From: Clavulina sp. PMI_390
Taxonomy: Eukaryota; Basidiomycota; Agaricomycetes; Cantharellales; Hydnaceae
Direction of reading: 5' to 3'
NCBI GenBank assembly: GCA_015039315.1
Contig: WIDE01000018.1
Coordinates: 231,788-295,787, forward strand
Length of the DNA: 64,000 nucleotides
Below, piece by piece: positions 22,682 to 34,625 of the stretch; position 1 is the first letter of the stretch; every line of letters starts with the position of its first letter. The notes beneath the pieces were generated by a model, which was not told the origin of the DNA, ran no database searches, and was given only the letters and a program-made list of their open reading frames with translations. The position numbers and the translations under genes are program-made.

Positions 22682-24505
22682 ATGGCAAACGAAACCCCTG
22701 CAGATGTCGAGCACCGGCCCATGCCTCGATTGTTTATCATCCGCCATGGTGTGTATCGCCCCTGCGAGATCCTGACTTCATGAAGAGTACAATCTCTCAC
22801 CATATTCAATTGGTTTTGTACCACTCCACGACCTCATCCTTCCCTCGATCTTGTACTTGACTCCCGATCGCTCCCGAACTTGCCTGGGTCTATCCGGGTT
22901 GAACTCACCCCCATCGCGCATACGAACGAATCAACACATAACTAAACCAACCTCTTCCACGCTAAAAATTCCCAATGCATGTTGACCCTCGGAATCAGGC
23001 GAAACGGAGTGGAGTCTGAATGGTGCAGTGTCTATTTCCCGTCCTCATGGCATGATAACATCGACGTCGAGCTTGTCGCTCACTCCGATTCCTTCCCCAA
23101 ATAACGCGTATTCTGTTTCGAAACTCTGCACGATTACATCGCTCTCGTCACTGACGAGCAGGGAGACACGTGCGTCACCTCTCACGAATTGGTCTCACTT
23201 CTCGTATATGCCGCCAACTGAGAGAGTTGCTGACTCTTCACCTCAATTCTCGGACTATCCAAACCTTTGGGTTCGTTTTGGACTATCTAGACCGGCCGAT
23301 CCGACATCCCGCTCACCGCCAACGGTGTGCATGTTATCGAGTCGAAAGCTGACTCCATCGTCGGACCAGGAAGTAAGTAAGAACATGCTCTACCATCTCA
23401 TCTACGAAGTAGAGGCTCCGCTTGATGAGTGTGAATATCTACCCCTCGCGAGTCAAGGTCGAGGGGTTTTCCATCATCTCTTCTCCAGAATCGACCACCG
23501 TTCCACTAGCTAACTTTAGGCACTTATAGAGCTCATCGAACCAGCAAACATTGAGCGCATCTTCTGTTCTCCTCGCCAACGAGCTCAGAAAACCTTTGAG
23601 CTCCTCTTCGCACACCACCGTGATGAAATTGCTGAATGCAGCACGGGAGAGCCCACGTTGCAAATCACCGAGGACGTCCGAGAGTGGGATTACGGCAAAT
23701 TTGAGGGCCTCAAGCCAAAGGAAATTCTGGCGATTCAGCCTGGTTGGCAAATCTGGAGAGATGGGTAAGTCCGAAAACTCCGACACTTCCTCCGTGCCTT
23801 TGTTCTTTGTTTGACCTTCTGTCATTTTGACGCTGCCAATGTTTCGTGTAAATCTCCGATCCCCGTGGGCGTTGGCGCGCTCATATGTAGTTGCCCTGGT
23901 GGAGAGAGTGTGGAAGAGATGACTGCCCGTATTGACAAGGTCATCGCGAATGTTCAGAGCATCCACGAGCGCTACCTGAAGGATGGTGTCGGCAAGCGAG
24001 ATATTATCGTCTTCTCTCATGGTGCGCCATCAATCTTTTGTGGCTCTCATCATTGACCGGCCTGCCCTGTTACAAATGGGCTAATGATTATTTGATTTCT
24101 TTTACATTATCATGATGGCGGAATTGTAGGGCACCATTCCAGGGTCTTCATCTCTCGTTGGATGCAGTTCACGCCGGCTCTCGGTACGTTTTGCGCTCTC
24201 TGTGGCGTGTGTCCCCCAACGCCCTGTCTGACTATATGGACCCTGAACCCGCCACTCTACAGGAACCCATTTCAATGTTGAGCCTGGAGGAGTGAGTGTT
24301 TTTCATCGCGCCAAAGAAATAGCCACACCTTTCCACGGAGGCTTTCTCTGCGGAAAAGGCGACGGACTTTCTGGCCGAAGTTGGTTCTACAAAAAGCAGC
24401 GGCTGACTTCTCCCCAATCGTTCCCATTAGGTTGCCCTTTTGACTTATAATCACCGCAACCTCTCTGAGCCCGCTCTTGGAGGACTGAACCTATTCGCGT
24501 ATTAG
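22682..24505 (+). CDS. Histidine phosphatase, Shb17-like sedoheptulose-1,7-bisphosphatase
   Basis: Nine exons: 22682-22748, 22999-23022, 23162-23169, 23291-23372, 23530-23764, 23891-24021, 24130-24183, 24263-24291, 24431-24505 (234 aa). The phosphoglycerate-mutase fold is clear. RHGETEWSLNG holds the phospho-accepting His (residue 22), GRSDIPLTANG follows, then FCSPRQRAQKT, EWDYGKFEG, WRDGCPGGES, and FSHGHHSRVF with the second His. The C-terminal VALLTYNHRNLSEPAL matches the distinctive end of yeast Shb17. That enzyme removes the 1-phosphate of sedoheptulose-1,7-bisphosphate and feeds riboneogenesis. Exon 3 is only 8 nt (GGAGACAC); without it the conserved NGRHTGRSD block is broken and the frame lost. 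It is shorter than yeast Shb17 (about 270 aa), mainly between exons 7 and 9. Confidence 0.86.
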
Positions 24506-25282
24506 GCCAAGAGACGTTCCAGAGGATAGCTGCGGGAAATCCTACTCAACACTGATGCGGACGCTGGCCTCACAAGGTCCAGTGGCGCATCATACACAAT
24601 TCTGGTAGAATATTCTACTAAATAGAATCAGAATACGCCTAAGAGCCACCACTGCCGCGAAGCGTGGCTGTTTTTGGTCCGAATCGAGCGGGATTTGCCA
24701 TTCAGTGGCAGCAGGATGGTTTTGCTGTGACCGTGAGTGGCTGAGCGTGACACGGCGTGGGCCCCGGATGGCCATCCTCTGAGCCAAGTCGTTCCAGCCG
24801 TAGAGCGCGCCTCAGACAGGAACTATCATTTCATGGGCCTGAAAGGGGCGCAAGAGCCAGTTCTGATGAGCTGAAACTGGGTCCTTTTCACCTTGACACA
24901 ACAATCAGAACACGTTCCTTCATTCTCCAGGCTGCCACTGGGTGCCATCGTAAAGTGCCATCGTGTCCTGTTCCGCTGTCAGCCGATCGGTTCTGCTTAT
25001 TAGACACTCAACTATGTGCATTGAGTGTGTTTGCGTGTATATGCTCGTCATTCAACAAACTCGTGGCTAGTTCCTGTTTCATAGGGTCCAGGCGCTGCTA
25101 ATACAACCTATGCACTTCAAAAATCTCTCACCAGAATCTTTTGCAGAACCTTCCCCCATTCATTCGCGCTCGATCCTCTTTATAAGGTGGCGGAGATACC
25201 TCAACCTACGGCAGACTCGGTTCTCCCCTCCTCACCCCCAGGCACGAGTGCCCCGACCCACCCTTCCCCGCCAACATTCGTC
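24506..25282. other. Spacer after the phosphatase
   Basis: 777 bp. No gene supported; the last part is the promoter of the small membrane-protein gene. Confidence 0.5.
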
Positions 25283-26086
25283 ATGGCCTCCCTTTTCTCC
25301 TTGATCCGTCTAGGACACTCGCTCGCCCCGGCGGCTTCTTCCATACTCCCAACATCGACACCGAGCTCACGAAGATCGTCCCATGAGCGTCCCAGCTCAT
25401 CCCCGCCCCGGCATTTGGAGTTACAGGCGTCCACAACATTTGTGCCCGTCACCCCTTCGTGGCCTCCTTCTGGTATGACACCAGTCTCCCGGTCAATTGG
25501 GAACCAGGGAGAGCTGGAGGCTGCTGCTGCTTCCGTCGTAGACGCTCGCATGTCGGGTCCATCGAGCTCCGATTCTGCGTTCAGCTCACATGTTTACCCC
25601 CCTCCCCCTCCTGCGCTACCTCCTTATGTTGAGGATCCGGAAGACCCATCTCCTGCGTACGATCCCATCAATCGTAATCCTGACGTGCTCGCCAAACATG
25701 TGCATAGACTGGGTTTTTGTACGTTCTCTCCAGTGTACTCGCCCTATACGTCGCGCGCCTCGTTTTCTGACCCATAAATCACTTTTCCAGTCTTCCCATT
25801 GCTGTGGATTTTCAATATCATTATTCTCCTCCAGCCTCTTTACATCTGGGAGGGGGATGAGTCCGTCGTGGACCGCGCCAAAACGAGGGACGAGCGTCGT
25901 GAGGAGGTAGCTATCATGCGAAGGGTAGAGCTGTACTGGGCTCGGAAGAGCGCGGTCGCCTTCGCAATATTCATTTTCCTCCTTGTCATCGCGATTGTGC
26001 TCGCCGTCAAGCTCAGCGCCCACCATACCACCCCCATTGATTCCTCACACAAAGAGCTAGCTGACCTGCTAGCGTCAATGGTGTGA
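25283..26086 (+). CDS. Small two-helix membrane protein
   Basis: Two exons: 25283-25718 and 25791-26086 (243 aa). The start is the first in-frame ATG; the frame is open further upstream only through non-ATG codons. Residues 1-~105 are Ser/Pro-rich. A PPYVEDPEDPSPAYDP segment and HVHRLGF lead to a first hydrophobic span (FFPLLWIFNIIILLQPLYIW). A basic/acidic loop (RAKTRDERREEVAIMRR) follows, then a second span (SAVAFAIFIFLLVIAIVLAV). No signal peptide is seen. The layout of proline-rich cytosolic part, two helices and charged loop recurs in uncharacterised basidiomycete proteins. No function can be given. Confidence 0.72.
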
Positions 26087-28196
26087 GCTACCCCCGATAT
26101 GAATTTTCCACTCTCGTAGACTCCCGTGGGTTCAAGCGTGCGATAATAGCCGCGGCGTGGGCGGTCCCAGCGACGCTCACCTCGACTACATTATCGGCCT
26201 CGTTGTGTGAGCGCCACAAGGTTCCAGGACTGGCATACAAGGTGCCTCCATTGCTTCTGCGATTAGCCGTCTCCCATGGCTCGTATCGAGCCCCGCTCCT
26301 TCGTGGGGATGCGTGCATTGTCGGCTCCATAGTTAATCGCAAGATGCTCCCTCGTGGCCCCCAAAGCATCGACCCTTTCATCACCATCTCAACACTACTC
26401 GTAACTATCTTCATTTCCTCTCTATATTCCTGTTGCTCCCACTCCCCAACAACCCGTCCTTCAGATCACTGCATTTGTCGTTTTCGTTCACCCACCTCAT
26501 GATACTCCCAACCAGGATCGCTTCGGACTTCTGCTTTGCTTGCCTACAACTGCTATCACATGCCACCATTACAATTTTTCAAGTGTCTCAGCCATGAATT
26601 GTCACGCCCCCTTCTCGTCATTTTCCCTTTGTGCTGTGTTTCTGGGCTCGCCCGGCCACCTTCCTCACATTCATTCAAAATAATCAGACTCTCGTCCCTT
26701 GCCTTCCGAGCTTCCAACTGTATCGATAGTCCCTTTCGTACCTTTGCTTCTTCATGTTCTCCTTCCATAGTAATCTGACAACCTCCTCTCGTCCGCCATA
26801 TGATATGGATCTTGAGAGACTACGCTAGTTCCCGCGTGAAGAGCAGATAAGCAAGGCCGATACGCGGGCCCGTGGAGGTCAAGTACATAGTAAATATGTC
26901 ATTTTGGGGCGCGGATGATTCACGTCTGCTATCCGAAACTAGTGAAGTATGGACAGGTCGCCTCGTGCATGGCGGGTTCTCCGCCGCCGCTACTAAGGCA
27001 ACCCTGACAGCAATGCTCAGCGACCGCAGAATATGAGCTTCATCCATGTCTAATCGAGCGCTATCCCCGCACAAGCAGAGTGCCAGATAAACTCGTCGAC
27101 AGCAGGCTGCGTAGCGGGTATCAATTGAGCCAGGATGTCCGCCCCCGGATCAGGTATACGCCCTGCCCACCGCGTGGTGGGTGGTCAGTTTCAGGGCGCC
27201 TATTGTCCTCGCAATCGATGGCTTTCAGTCGGTCTGAAAATGCCGCTTTGATGTCTCTGATCATTCTACGCGTGTTCAGAGCGTGGTGGACAACAAGCGC
27301 GCCGTCGCGGGTATTAACACGACTGCATAAGGATGGGCGCTCTATGCCATTGGATCTGTTATCGATGGGATGCGGGATATGGCGCCATTCGTGCACAAAG
27401 GCGAGTTTGTATGACTGAGAACACACGCATATGAAGTGCTCTGGCAGTTGGCGAGAGAGAGAGCGGAGCTTCTCCGAGGCGTCAGTGCCTTGCCGCCATG
27501 CTTGCTTCGCGAAGCTTCAGTGGATCGAACGAGCGACCAATGAGGGCTCATCGAACGGAGAAGCCTTTCGCAAGCGGCCTTTGGGTGGGTATGAGAGCAC
27601 AAGAATATGTACAGGAGATGCCTTGAACGCGAAAGAAGCAGAAAACGTGTACAAGAAGGAGACGCCTTGGTGACGGCTTCGGAGTTAGAAGCCTCATCAC
27701 CAGAACTATTCGCGTCGGTGAAATTATATTCTTAGCAGCGGAGTTGTTGAAACATTTGCTATCTGATGTGACCTCACTGCACGTGGTTGACCGCAAGACA
27801 CGAGGTTTCAGGGGTCCGGGAAAGAGGAAACAGCTTAATAGACATCGTTGCCCGATATCATAAAGATAATCTTATCATTGTCCACGTCATTATGGAGGCT
27901 ATGAAGACCGTCCGCTAGGAGTATGGCGAGATGCACTTGGGCAAAGTGTTCAACAGTGTGGACTATTGTTACATTTAATGCTGAGGCCGGGAGCTACACA
28001 AGAACAGACAACGATGACCAAGATAGAATTCATTTTAGAAATCATTCTTACTGTGAACGCGAGATTAGGCAAAATTCATAGGCAAGACTCAGATGGTCGT
28101 GTGAGGGGCAGTGGACAGGAATCGTGGGAAAATACACGTGCCCCCTACGTCATTTCACCCATTCTCCGCACTTAGCACTCCCTATCCTCATACACC
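26087..28196. other. Gene-poor stretch before the J-domain gene
   Basis: 2.1 kb. The longest frames (for example 27121-27426, minus, 101 codons) show no motif, no splice partners and no recognisable family. No gene is called. The right end is the promoter of the J-domain gene. Confidence 0.45.
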
Positions 28197-29222
28197 ATGT
28201 CCTCATCGCACGGCCCTCTACCACAATACTACGACCTTCTGCACGTTTCTCCGACCGCGACGACCGAAGAAATCCGCACTGCGTACAAGAAAGAATCTCT
28301 CAGGTACTGCCACACCCTTTGAATACGTGGAGGTTGCTGTGGCGCAGTGCTGACGTTCATACCTCATCATGAACTTCGATGGTTTATGGAAATAATCTAG
28401 GACACATCCAGACAGGCAGCCTAATGCTACACCTGCGCAAAGGAAAGTGTTAACTGAGAAGTTCCAGGTGAGTCAACTACAAGGTCCACTAATCGTAACT
28501 GGGTCGCGTGCTAAGAATAAACATCCTCTTCTATGTAGGCAGTAGCAGATGCATACTATGTGCTCTCTGATACCCAAAGACGGAGAGAATACGATGCTCT
28601 CTTGAGGACTCGCGGCTTCCGTACCTCAGGGTTCACCTCCTCCGCTGCTGGTGCAGGTGCCAGTTCGTCATCGGGACCTGGGCCAACATTCGGCTCCACA
28701 GACCCGGCGGCCAGCGCGGCCTTCTTCGATCAGTTCTGGCAATACTTCTCTAAGGCTGCTGGTGGCAATGCCCACAAGAAGTCATCTGAGGAGGATGTTG
28801 AGGTCGAGGAAGAGTTCGAGGAGGAGATCCCAGCTGCTTCTGCTGGAGCATGGGGCTCTGGCAATCGACCCAACGCTGATGGCGTATTCACGGATGTGTT
28901 TGAGGAGATGCTTCGCCCTGAAGTCCAACGAACTGTCAATTGGTGGACGTACATCGGCGCGCTCTCTGGTGCAAGTCTTGGGTTCATTCTTGCCAATGTC
29001 CCTGGTGCCCTCGCTGGTGGGTTGGCAGGTAACCGACTGGGTGCCATCCGTGACGCGAAGGGGAAGCCAGTCGTCCAGGTCTTCGCACAGCTCGAGGGGA
29101 CAGAGAAGGCTCAGGTACGTGCACTAACGCTCTATGCGCTTGGACTTAAACTAACCACTTCTATTCCATAGATCCTCAAGGCCCTAGCCATCAAGGTCTT
29201 TGGATCCCTGACTGCGATGTAG
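28197..29222 (+). CDS. J-domain (Hsp40) protein with a C-terminal glycine-rich membrane segment
   Basis: Four exons: 28197-28303, 28401-28467, 28539-29114, 29172-29222 (266 aa). An N-terminal J domain (residues ~10-75) has YYDLLHVSPTATTEEIRTAYKK, the HPD triad at 38-40 (THPDRQ), and AYYVLSDTQRRREYD. A Gly/Ser/Ala linker and an acidic patch (VEVEEEFEEEIP) follow. The C-terminal third carries a Gly/Ala-rich hydrophobic segment (IGALSGASLGFILANVPGAL) that could be a membrane hairpin. HPD should stimulate an Hsp70 ATPase. The Cys-rich and client-binding domains of class I/II Hsp40s are absent, so it is class III. It lies 325 bp upstream of Tom70, which docks chaperones, but co-function is only suggested by position. 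Confidence 0.88.
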
Positions 29223-29547
29223 ATACCACCTCTCTTGGCGTTCTCACTGTGTAACCCCTGTTCCATTTCATATTCAGTTGCTTTACCTCGTCGTTCGTTT
29301 GTATGTAGCTACTGTAGTTTAGCCCCTCCCCAGTACAGCATACGGAGTACTTTTTAATATACACGATGACATTTTCATAAAAGCAATGCGTTGTTTGAGA
29401 AACTCGTGGTGACGAGACGCGTTCAATGATGTCCGTGACGAAAACCTGCTCACTCATTACCCACCCACGCCCGGCACGTGATTGGCCGAAATCCTCGAAA
29501 AGCGTCACTCCTCCTTCGACGCGTACAGCTCGCAACTTTTCTCTGCC
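29223..29547. other. Spacer between the J-domain gene and Tom70
   Basis: 325 bp of 3' UTR and the Tom70 promoter. Nothing else seen. Confidence 0.5.
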
Positions 29548-32123
29548 ATGGCGTCGACGAGCGAAGCATCCGGGACCCTGATATCACGAGTCGAGTCCTT
29601 CGTGTCCGACAACAAAAAGGCCATTGTTGCAGGTGCTGCCTTTGCTGTCGCTGCTGGTGGGGTGGGCTATTACCTCTACACCCAGCAGCGGAAACCCGGG
29701 AGTGGCCGAGCTACCTCGGATTTGGAGAAGTCTGGCGAGAGCAAGAAGAAGAAGAAGTCCCAGAAGAAGAAAAAGGTTGGGGATGATGACGGCCCAATTT
29801 TGGAGGAGCGAAAGCCCAAGCCAAAAGCTCCTGAACCAGCAGCCGCCGAAGGTAAATACCTTTTCTTTTCGCTTGCTAGCCACTTGTATCCAATGCTAAC
29901 GTGCTTTACTCCTCACAGTTGACGACGCGCCGAAATTGACGAAAGCGGAAATTGAGGCACTTCCAGAGGCTGTCAGTGTTCACTCGCATGCACCGCAGGT
30001 CTCCGCATCATCCCCCACTCACTCCTACTCTTCTTCTTTCTATTAGGAACGTCTCGAGCGCGCTAATGCTTTCAAGGCACGAGGCAACGCTGCCTATACT
30101 GCCAAGCAGTTCCCCAAAGCTGTGGACCTCTATACTCAAGCGATTGAAATTTCGCCAAAACCTGAAGCCGTCTACTTCAGCAACCGTGCAGCCTGTAAGC
30201 CACGCCTATCTTCGCCCCAGCAATACCGGATACTAAACTTCGAGGCTTTTGCTAGCTTACCTCAACTTTTCCCCTCCGCAATATCCTCTCGTTGTGGCCG
30301 ACTGTGACGAGGCCCTGAGTCGCGACCCTAAGTACTTGAAGGCTCTCAGCAGGCGCGCTGGTGCTCTCGAGCAGCTTGGTCGTCTGCACGACGCTTTACG
30401 AGGTGAGATTCTTGTGCATACAGCATGCAGTGATGAGACATGCTGACTGTGAATCCCCCTGCTCTAGACTATACGACTCTCACGATTCTTGAACGATTCC
30501 AAAATGAGGCAGCAGCTACATCTCTTGAGCGCGTCCTCAAGAGGATAGCACAAGACGAGGCGAAGGAGATCATGAAGGTTAGTCCTGCCCTAGTATTGCG
30601 TCTGTTGGCGGTATGCTCACGGTGTTGCGAACGTTCGAATAGACACGCCCTGTCAAGCTGCCTTCATACTCTTTCATCTATGCCTACCTTGCTGCTTTCC
30701 GCCCACGTTCGTTGCATTTCATGCTCTTCCCCAAGTGAATGATGTCTCACCTCGTGTTCTATTCCGTTTCCTCTAGGCGCCCTTCCTGTCCTTCCTGCTG
30801 AGCCTTCACAAGGCGACAAAACTCTTCTGCTCGCTGCTGAAGCCCTACAAGCCCAAGACTACACCCACGGTTTCTCCCTCGTTCATGAAGCCATTGAACA
30901 AGGCATCTCCTGGACTGAAGGAAAGGCCGAGGCTGCCAACATGCGCGGAACCTTCAAGTGCGTTTCCCATCTAACATCAGCATCTGTATGAAGAAGTTGA
31001 CCGTCTATCCTCCACCAGGTTCCTATGTGGAGACTCGAAAGGTGCCAAGGAAGATCTCGAGGAGTCGTTGGCGCTCGTCCCATCTTTCATCCAGTCTTGG
31101 GTGAAGATTGCTAGCGTCCATATGGACCTGGGTAATCCTGAAGCGGCGTTCGACGCTTTCACCACCGCAGTCGCTCATGATCCCAAAGACCCCGATATCT
31201 ACTACCACCGTGGTCAAGGTCAGTGAAGCCCCTCTATATCCCACTCACTATATCTGCCACATGAGTTAACCTCCTCTACCTTCTCATCACATCCATAGTG
31301 CACTTCATCATGCAACGCTTTGACGATGCCGAGTCTGACTACAACAAGTCTGTCGAACTCGACTCCACCTTCGTGTTCAGCCACATCCAGTTGGCTGTTG
31401 CCCAATACAAGCGAGGCAACAACGCTGGTGCGATGGCGACGTTCCGACGGACGATGAAGGCCTTCCCTAACCGGAGCGAACCCCTCAACTACTAGTAAGT
31501 CTGTTTTTCCCGATGACACAGGTGGAACGAGTGCTGATAAGCCTTGTTTCTCAGTGGTGAGCTGCTGTTGGATCAGGAGCGATACAACGAAGCTGTTGAG
31601 AAGTTCGACCGGGCCATTGAAATTGAGAGGAAGAAGTCAGTCCCTTTCCGCACATCATCTTTTATCTTTCCTAATCTTCCTTCTCCGCGCTACCACCATA
31701 GGTCACCCATGAACGTTCTCTCTATCGTCAATAAGGCCCTCACCATCTTCCAGTGGCAGCAAGATGTCACCACTGCCGAGAAGCAGCTGCGCGAGGCCCT
31801 CGACATTGACCCAGAGTGCGACTCTGCTTTGACCACTCTTGCTCAGCTTGTCCTGCAACAAGGCCGTCTCAGCGAGGCGACCGAGCTGTTCGCCAGGCAC
31901 GCAAGCATTGCAAGGACAGAGCCCGAGCTGGAGCAGTCCCTGACATACAAATGGGTAAGTTACTCACCGAAGCTTCATATAGCCTCATCGGGAATGATGA
32001 CTGACTCCATTATTGATGAAACAATAGGCTACTCAATCGCAACAGCAATTCTTGGAGCAGTTCCCAGATATGGCTGCTGAGCTTGGTCAGATCGCCCGTG
32101 CGATGCAGGGCGGGCCCCAGTGA
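29548..32123 (+). CDS. TOM70: Mitochondrial import receptor Tom70
   Basis: Twelve exons, first 29548-29851, last 32028-32123; exon lengths sum to 1833 bp (610 aa). Residues ~25-45 (AIVAGAAFAVAAGGVGYYLY) form the N-terminal outer-membrane anchor, followed by a Lys-rich linker (SKKKKKSQKKKK). The cytosolic part is TPR repeats. The first are ERANAFKARGNAAYTAKQ, KAVDLYTQAIEISP, AVYFSNRAA and YLNFSPPQYPLVVADCDEAL, which form the clamp that holds Hsp70/Hsp90 C-termini. Later repeats (EAAFDAFTTAVAHDP, DIYYHRGQ, RTMKAFPNRSEPLNYYGELL, EAVEKFDRAIEIE) form the presequence/carrier-binding core. Length and TPR layout match fungal Tom70. At the exon 3/4 junction the model reads NRAASYLN where NRAACY is usual. 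That splice site is the least sure. Confidence 0.93.
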
Positions 32124-32435
32124 TCGGGTGGGGGAGTAGGAGTGAAGTATGTTAGATCGTGGGCCAGCGGCAGCTGCGCGGCCTTACCCATGCTTAACTT
32201 AAAGCGATAATGAACATTCCTATAGTATTGATTCATCAGACAATCCCCCTTTGCGTTCATCACTAATGGCATATGCATTTCTATACATCTCTGGATATGG
32301 TATGCGAACAAAACACTAACTACAACAGCGTTGAACGAAAGTACAGTAACCCTATGCTACATATAAGATTACTGATATAGATAGGCCAAGAACGAATGGA
32401 TATTGAACATCGCCAACATCGCTACGTATCCACTA
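32124..32435. other. Spacer between convergent genes
   Basis: 312 bp shared by the 3' ends of Tom70 (+) and decarboxylase 1 (-). No gene. Confidence 0.5.
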
Positions 32436-34625
32436 TCAGGGATACATAGACTGAGGGGCGGAATTTGAAGCTTTGTAACACGCGACCATGTTTGCGCGTT
32501 CCGTTGTCGAGGGAAGAACGTAGCCACTGTCCCTCAGGACCTCTGCTGCTCTTTTCTCAAACACATCAAAGGCCTGCTTGACGTGCTTCTCTAGGGCGCG
32601 CTCGTTGCCCATCGCCATGCGAAGTGCGACGTGCCCATTGAGCTCAGTGCGCGTGATGAAAATCCCATCGGGTCCTTCAGTGATGCGCTTGTGCAGCTCG
32701 AGGTTGAGATCGTTTAGTTGTTTCTCAGTGCTGACGATGCTGAGCGCGCCAAAGCCGTTCGAGATGTCCCCTAGGATGGGGCGAGGATAGCGGGTAAGGA
32801 ATGCGTGGGAGAGGCGGAAGACGACGAGAGAGAGGTTTCGAGGTGTGTATAGCTCGAGTAATTTGGAGGAGCGAATGAGACTTTCGAAGTAGATCCCAAG
32901 CCGGACTCCCTATAGAATGGGCGCACGTTAGATCAATAACCAATATATCAGGGTCCGAGAGGATTTGTGCGAACCTTGCGGATGTGTGCCTGGAAACCTT
33001 CAATGCCGTAGCTTCGCAACACGAACCAGATTTTGATAGATCGGAAACGACGCCCCAGAGCCACTTGCCAGTTCCGATAATCAATGACAGTGCCTGAGTA
33101 TCGTCGAGTATGAGCGCTCAAGCTTCAAGACGAATCTCGAAGTAAGAAGATGTAAACTCACCAGCGTCGCCTTGCTTGGTGCGCAGGAAGGATGGGGTGA
33201 TCTCGAGAGCTTCGGTCAGATGTTTCCGCTCGCGAACCCAGAACGCAGATGCATCCTAGGAAGTGTAAGTTAGGGAGAAACCCTTGCCAATGACGAGTAG
33301 AGTTACTTACAAACTGAACAAGGCCCCATTTGTGGAAGTTGGTACAGAACGAATCCGCATAAGCGTTTACGTCCGCCAAACGCCCCTTTTTACGAAATTC
33401 GGGGCACGCGTAACTAACGCCAGCCCATGCAGCATCCACGTGGAGCCAAAAGTGATCGAAGGTCTTGACTGAATAGAGATTTGATAAGTCAGCCATAACA
33501 AATACCAGTTGAGGTGCCATACCCAAGGGTCCAATTTCGTCAAGACGATCCACGGTTCCGGACGATGTCGTGCCAACGGTTGCCACTATTCCCAAATGGA
33601 TTGATAAGAGATAATCGGAAATGCACAAGCTGAGTGGCACTCACTCAGGCAGAACGGCCAGAAACCAGCCCCCCGATCCACCTCATACGCCGCCTTCAAC
33701 GTGCTACCACGCAACTGATACTCATCCTCTGCTAAGACTGGTAGGGTGCGACACTTGACCCCCAAGAGCATCGCAGTCTTTACGCCAAGGCTGTGTGTTT
33801 GCGATGAGACGTAGAGTACGAGCTTGTCAAGGGAGAGGTCAGGGTGAGCTGCGCGAAGTCTTTCACGCGCTGCGATGGCTGCTACCAGCCCCGATTCGCA
33901 GGCGCTTCCTTGGATGGAGCCTCCGCCGCGTCCCGAACGAATGTGGAAGACTTCGTCAAGTCCAAAGAGGGTCGCAGACCAGTCCATGACTACTTGCTCG
34001 AGTTCGGTGCACGCAGGGCTAGCAAGCCACTAGAGATTGAGCGAGATGAAAGGGAGATCAGTATTTAGACGGGCCAGGATCGAATAAGAACTGACATTGA
34101 AACCAGGATTTGAGACTGCAGTCGAATACAGGTCTCCGAGTATCCCGGCAAAAGTTGTGGTTGAAGGGAACTGTTCCATCGTTGGTCAGTTGTATGGGGG
34201 CGATGGCGAAGCGATGATGAAGAAGTTGTGGAAAGGGCGTACATATCCAAAGAACGAGGGGTGATTCCAGTGGGTGAGACCAGGAAGAATAAGAGCTGCA
34301 GAGGCGAGTTGGAGAAATCAGCATGCGCCACCAACAAATCGGCGGCGGAATATGTAGAGAGCGAACCTTCAAAGTCCTTAGTAATATCATCGATGTTCTC
34401 GCCTTTCTCTGGAGCACATCCTGGTAGTGCTTTGACGAGAAAGCCGGGGTCGACTTGGGGGGTGACGGTCCGCGACTCGATGTTGGCGTAGTAGTCGCAG
34501 ATTCTGTCAATGGCCGCATAACCCGCCTTACGGAACCTGAGGAGTGAGCGGTGGAAACTCGGTAAGCATAGATGAAGTCGGAGACGGCAAAGTCGCCAAG
34601 CCACATACTGCTCGATGTCCATCAT
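32436..34625 (-). CDS. Aromatic-L-amino-acid decarboxylase, tandem copy 1
   Basis: About ten exons on the minus strand, reading from 34625 to a TGA at 32436-32438 (roughly 530 aa). It is a group II PLP-dependent decarboxylase. The short first exon MMDIEQ is followed by [40 protein letters not shown], then [17 protein letters not shown], all hallmarks of the DOPA/tryptophan decarboxylase family. [31 protein letters not shown] and HVDAAWAG build the cofactor pocket. The Schiff-base Lys is in [12 protein letters not shown], and [19 protein letters not shown] closes the fold. It should form an amine (such as tryptamine, tyramine or phenylethylamine) from its amino acid. Substrate cannot be read from sequence. 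Compared with copy 2 it has ~18 extra residues after VVFRL and a longer C-terminus. Confidence 0.9.

Noticed and set aside
25187..25282. N-terminal extension of the small membrane protein
   Set aside because: Opens only from a GTG; the first ATG at 25283 is the normal choice in fungi.
27121..27426. 101-codon minus frame ending RGRTSWLN
   Set aside because: No recognisable family, no splice partner, and overlapping frames of similar length on both strands; could be a relic but cannot be supported.
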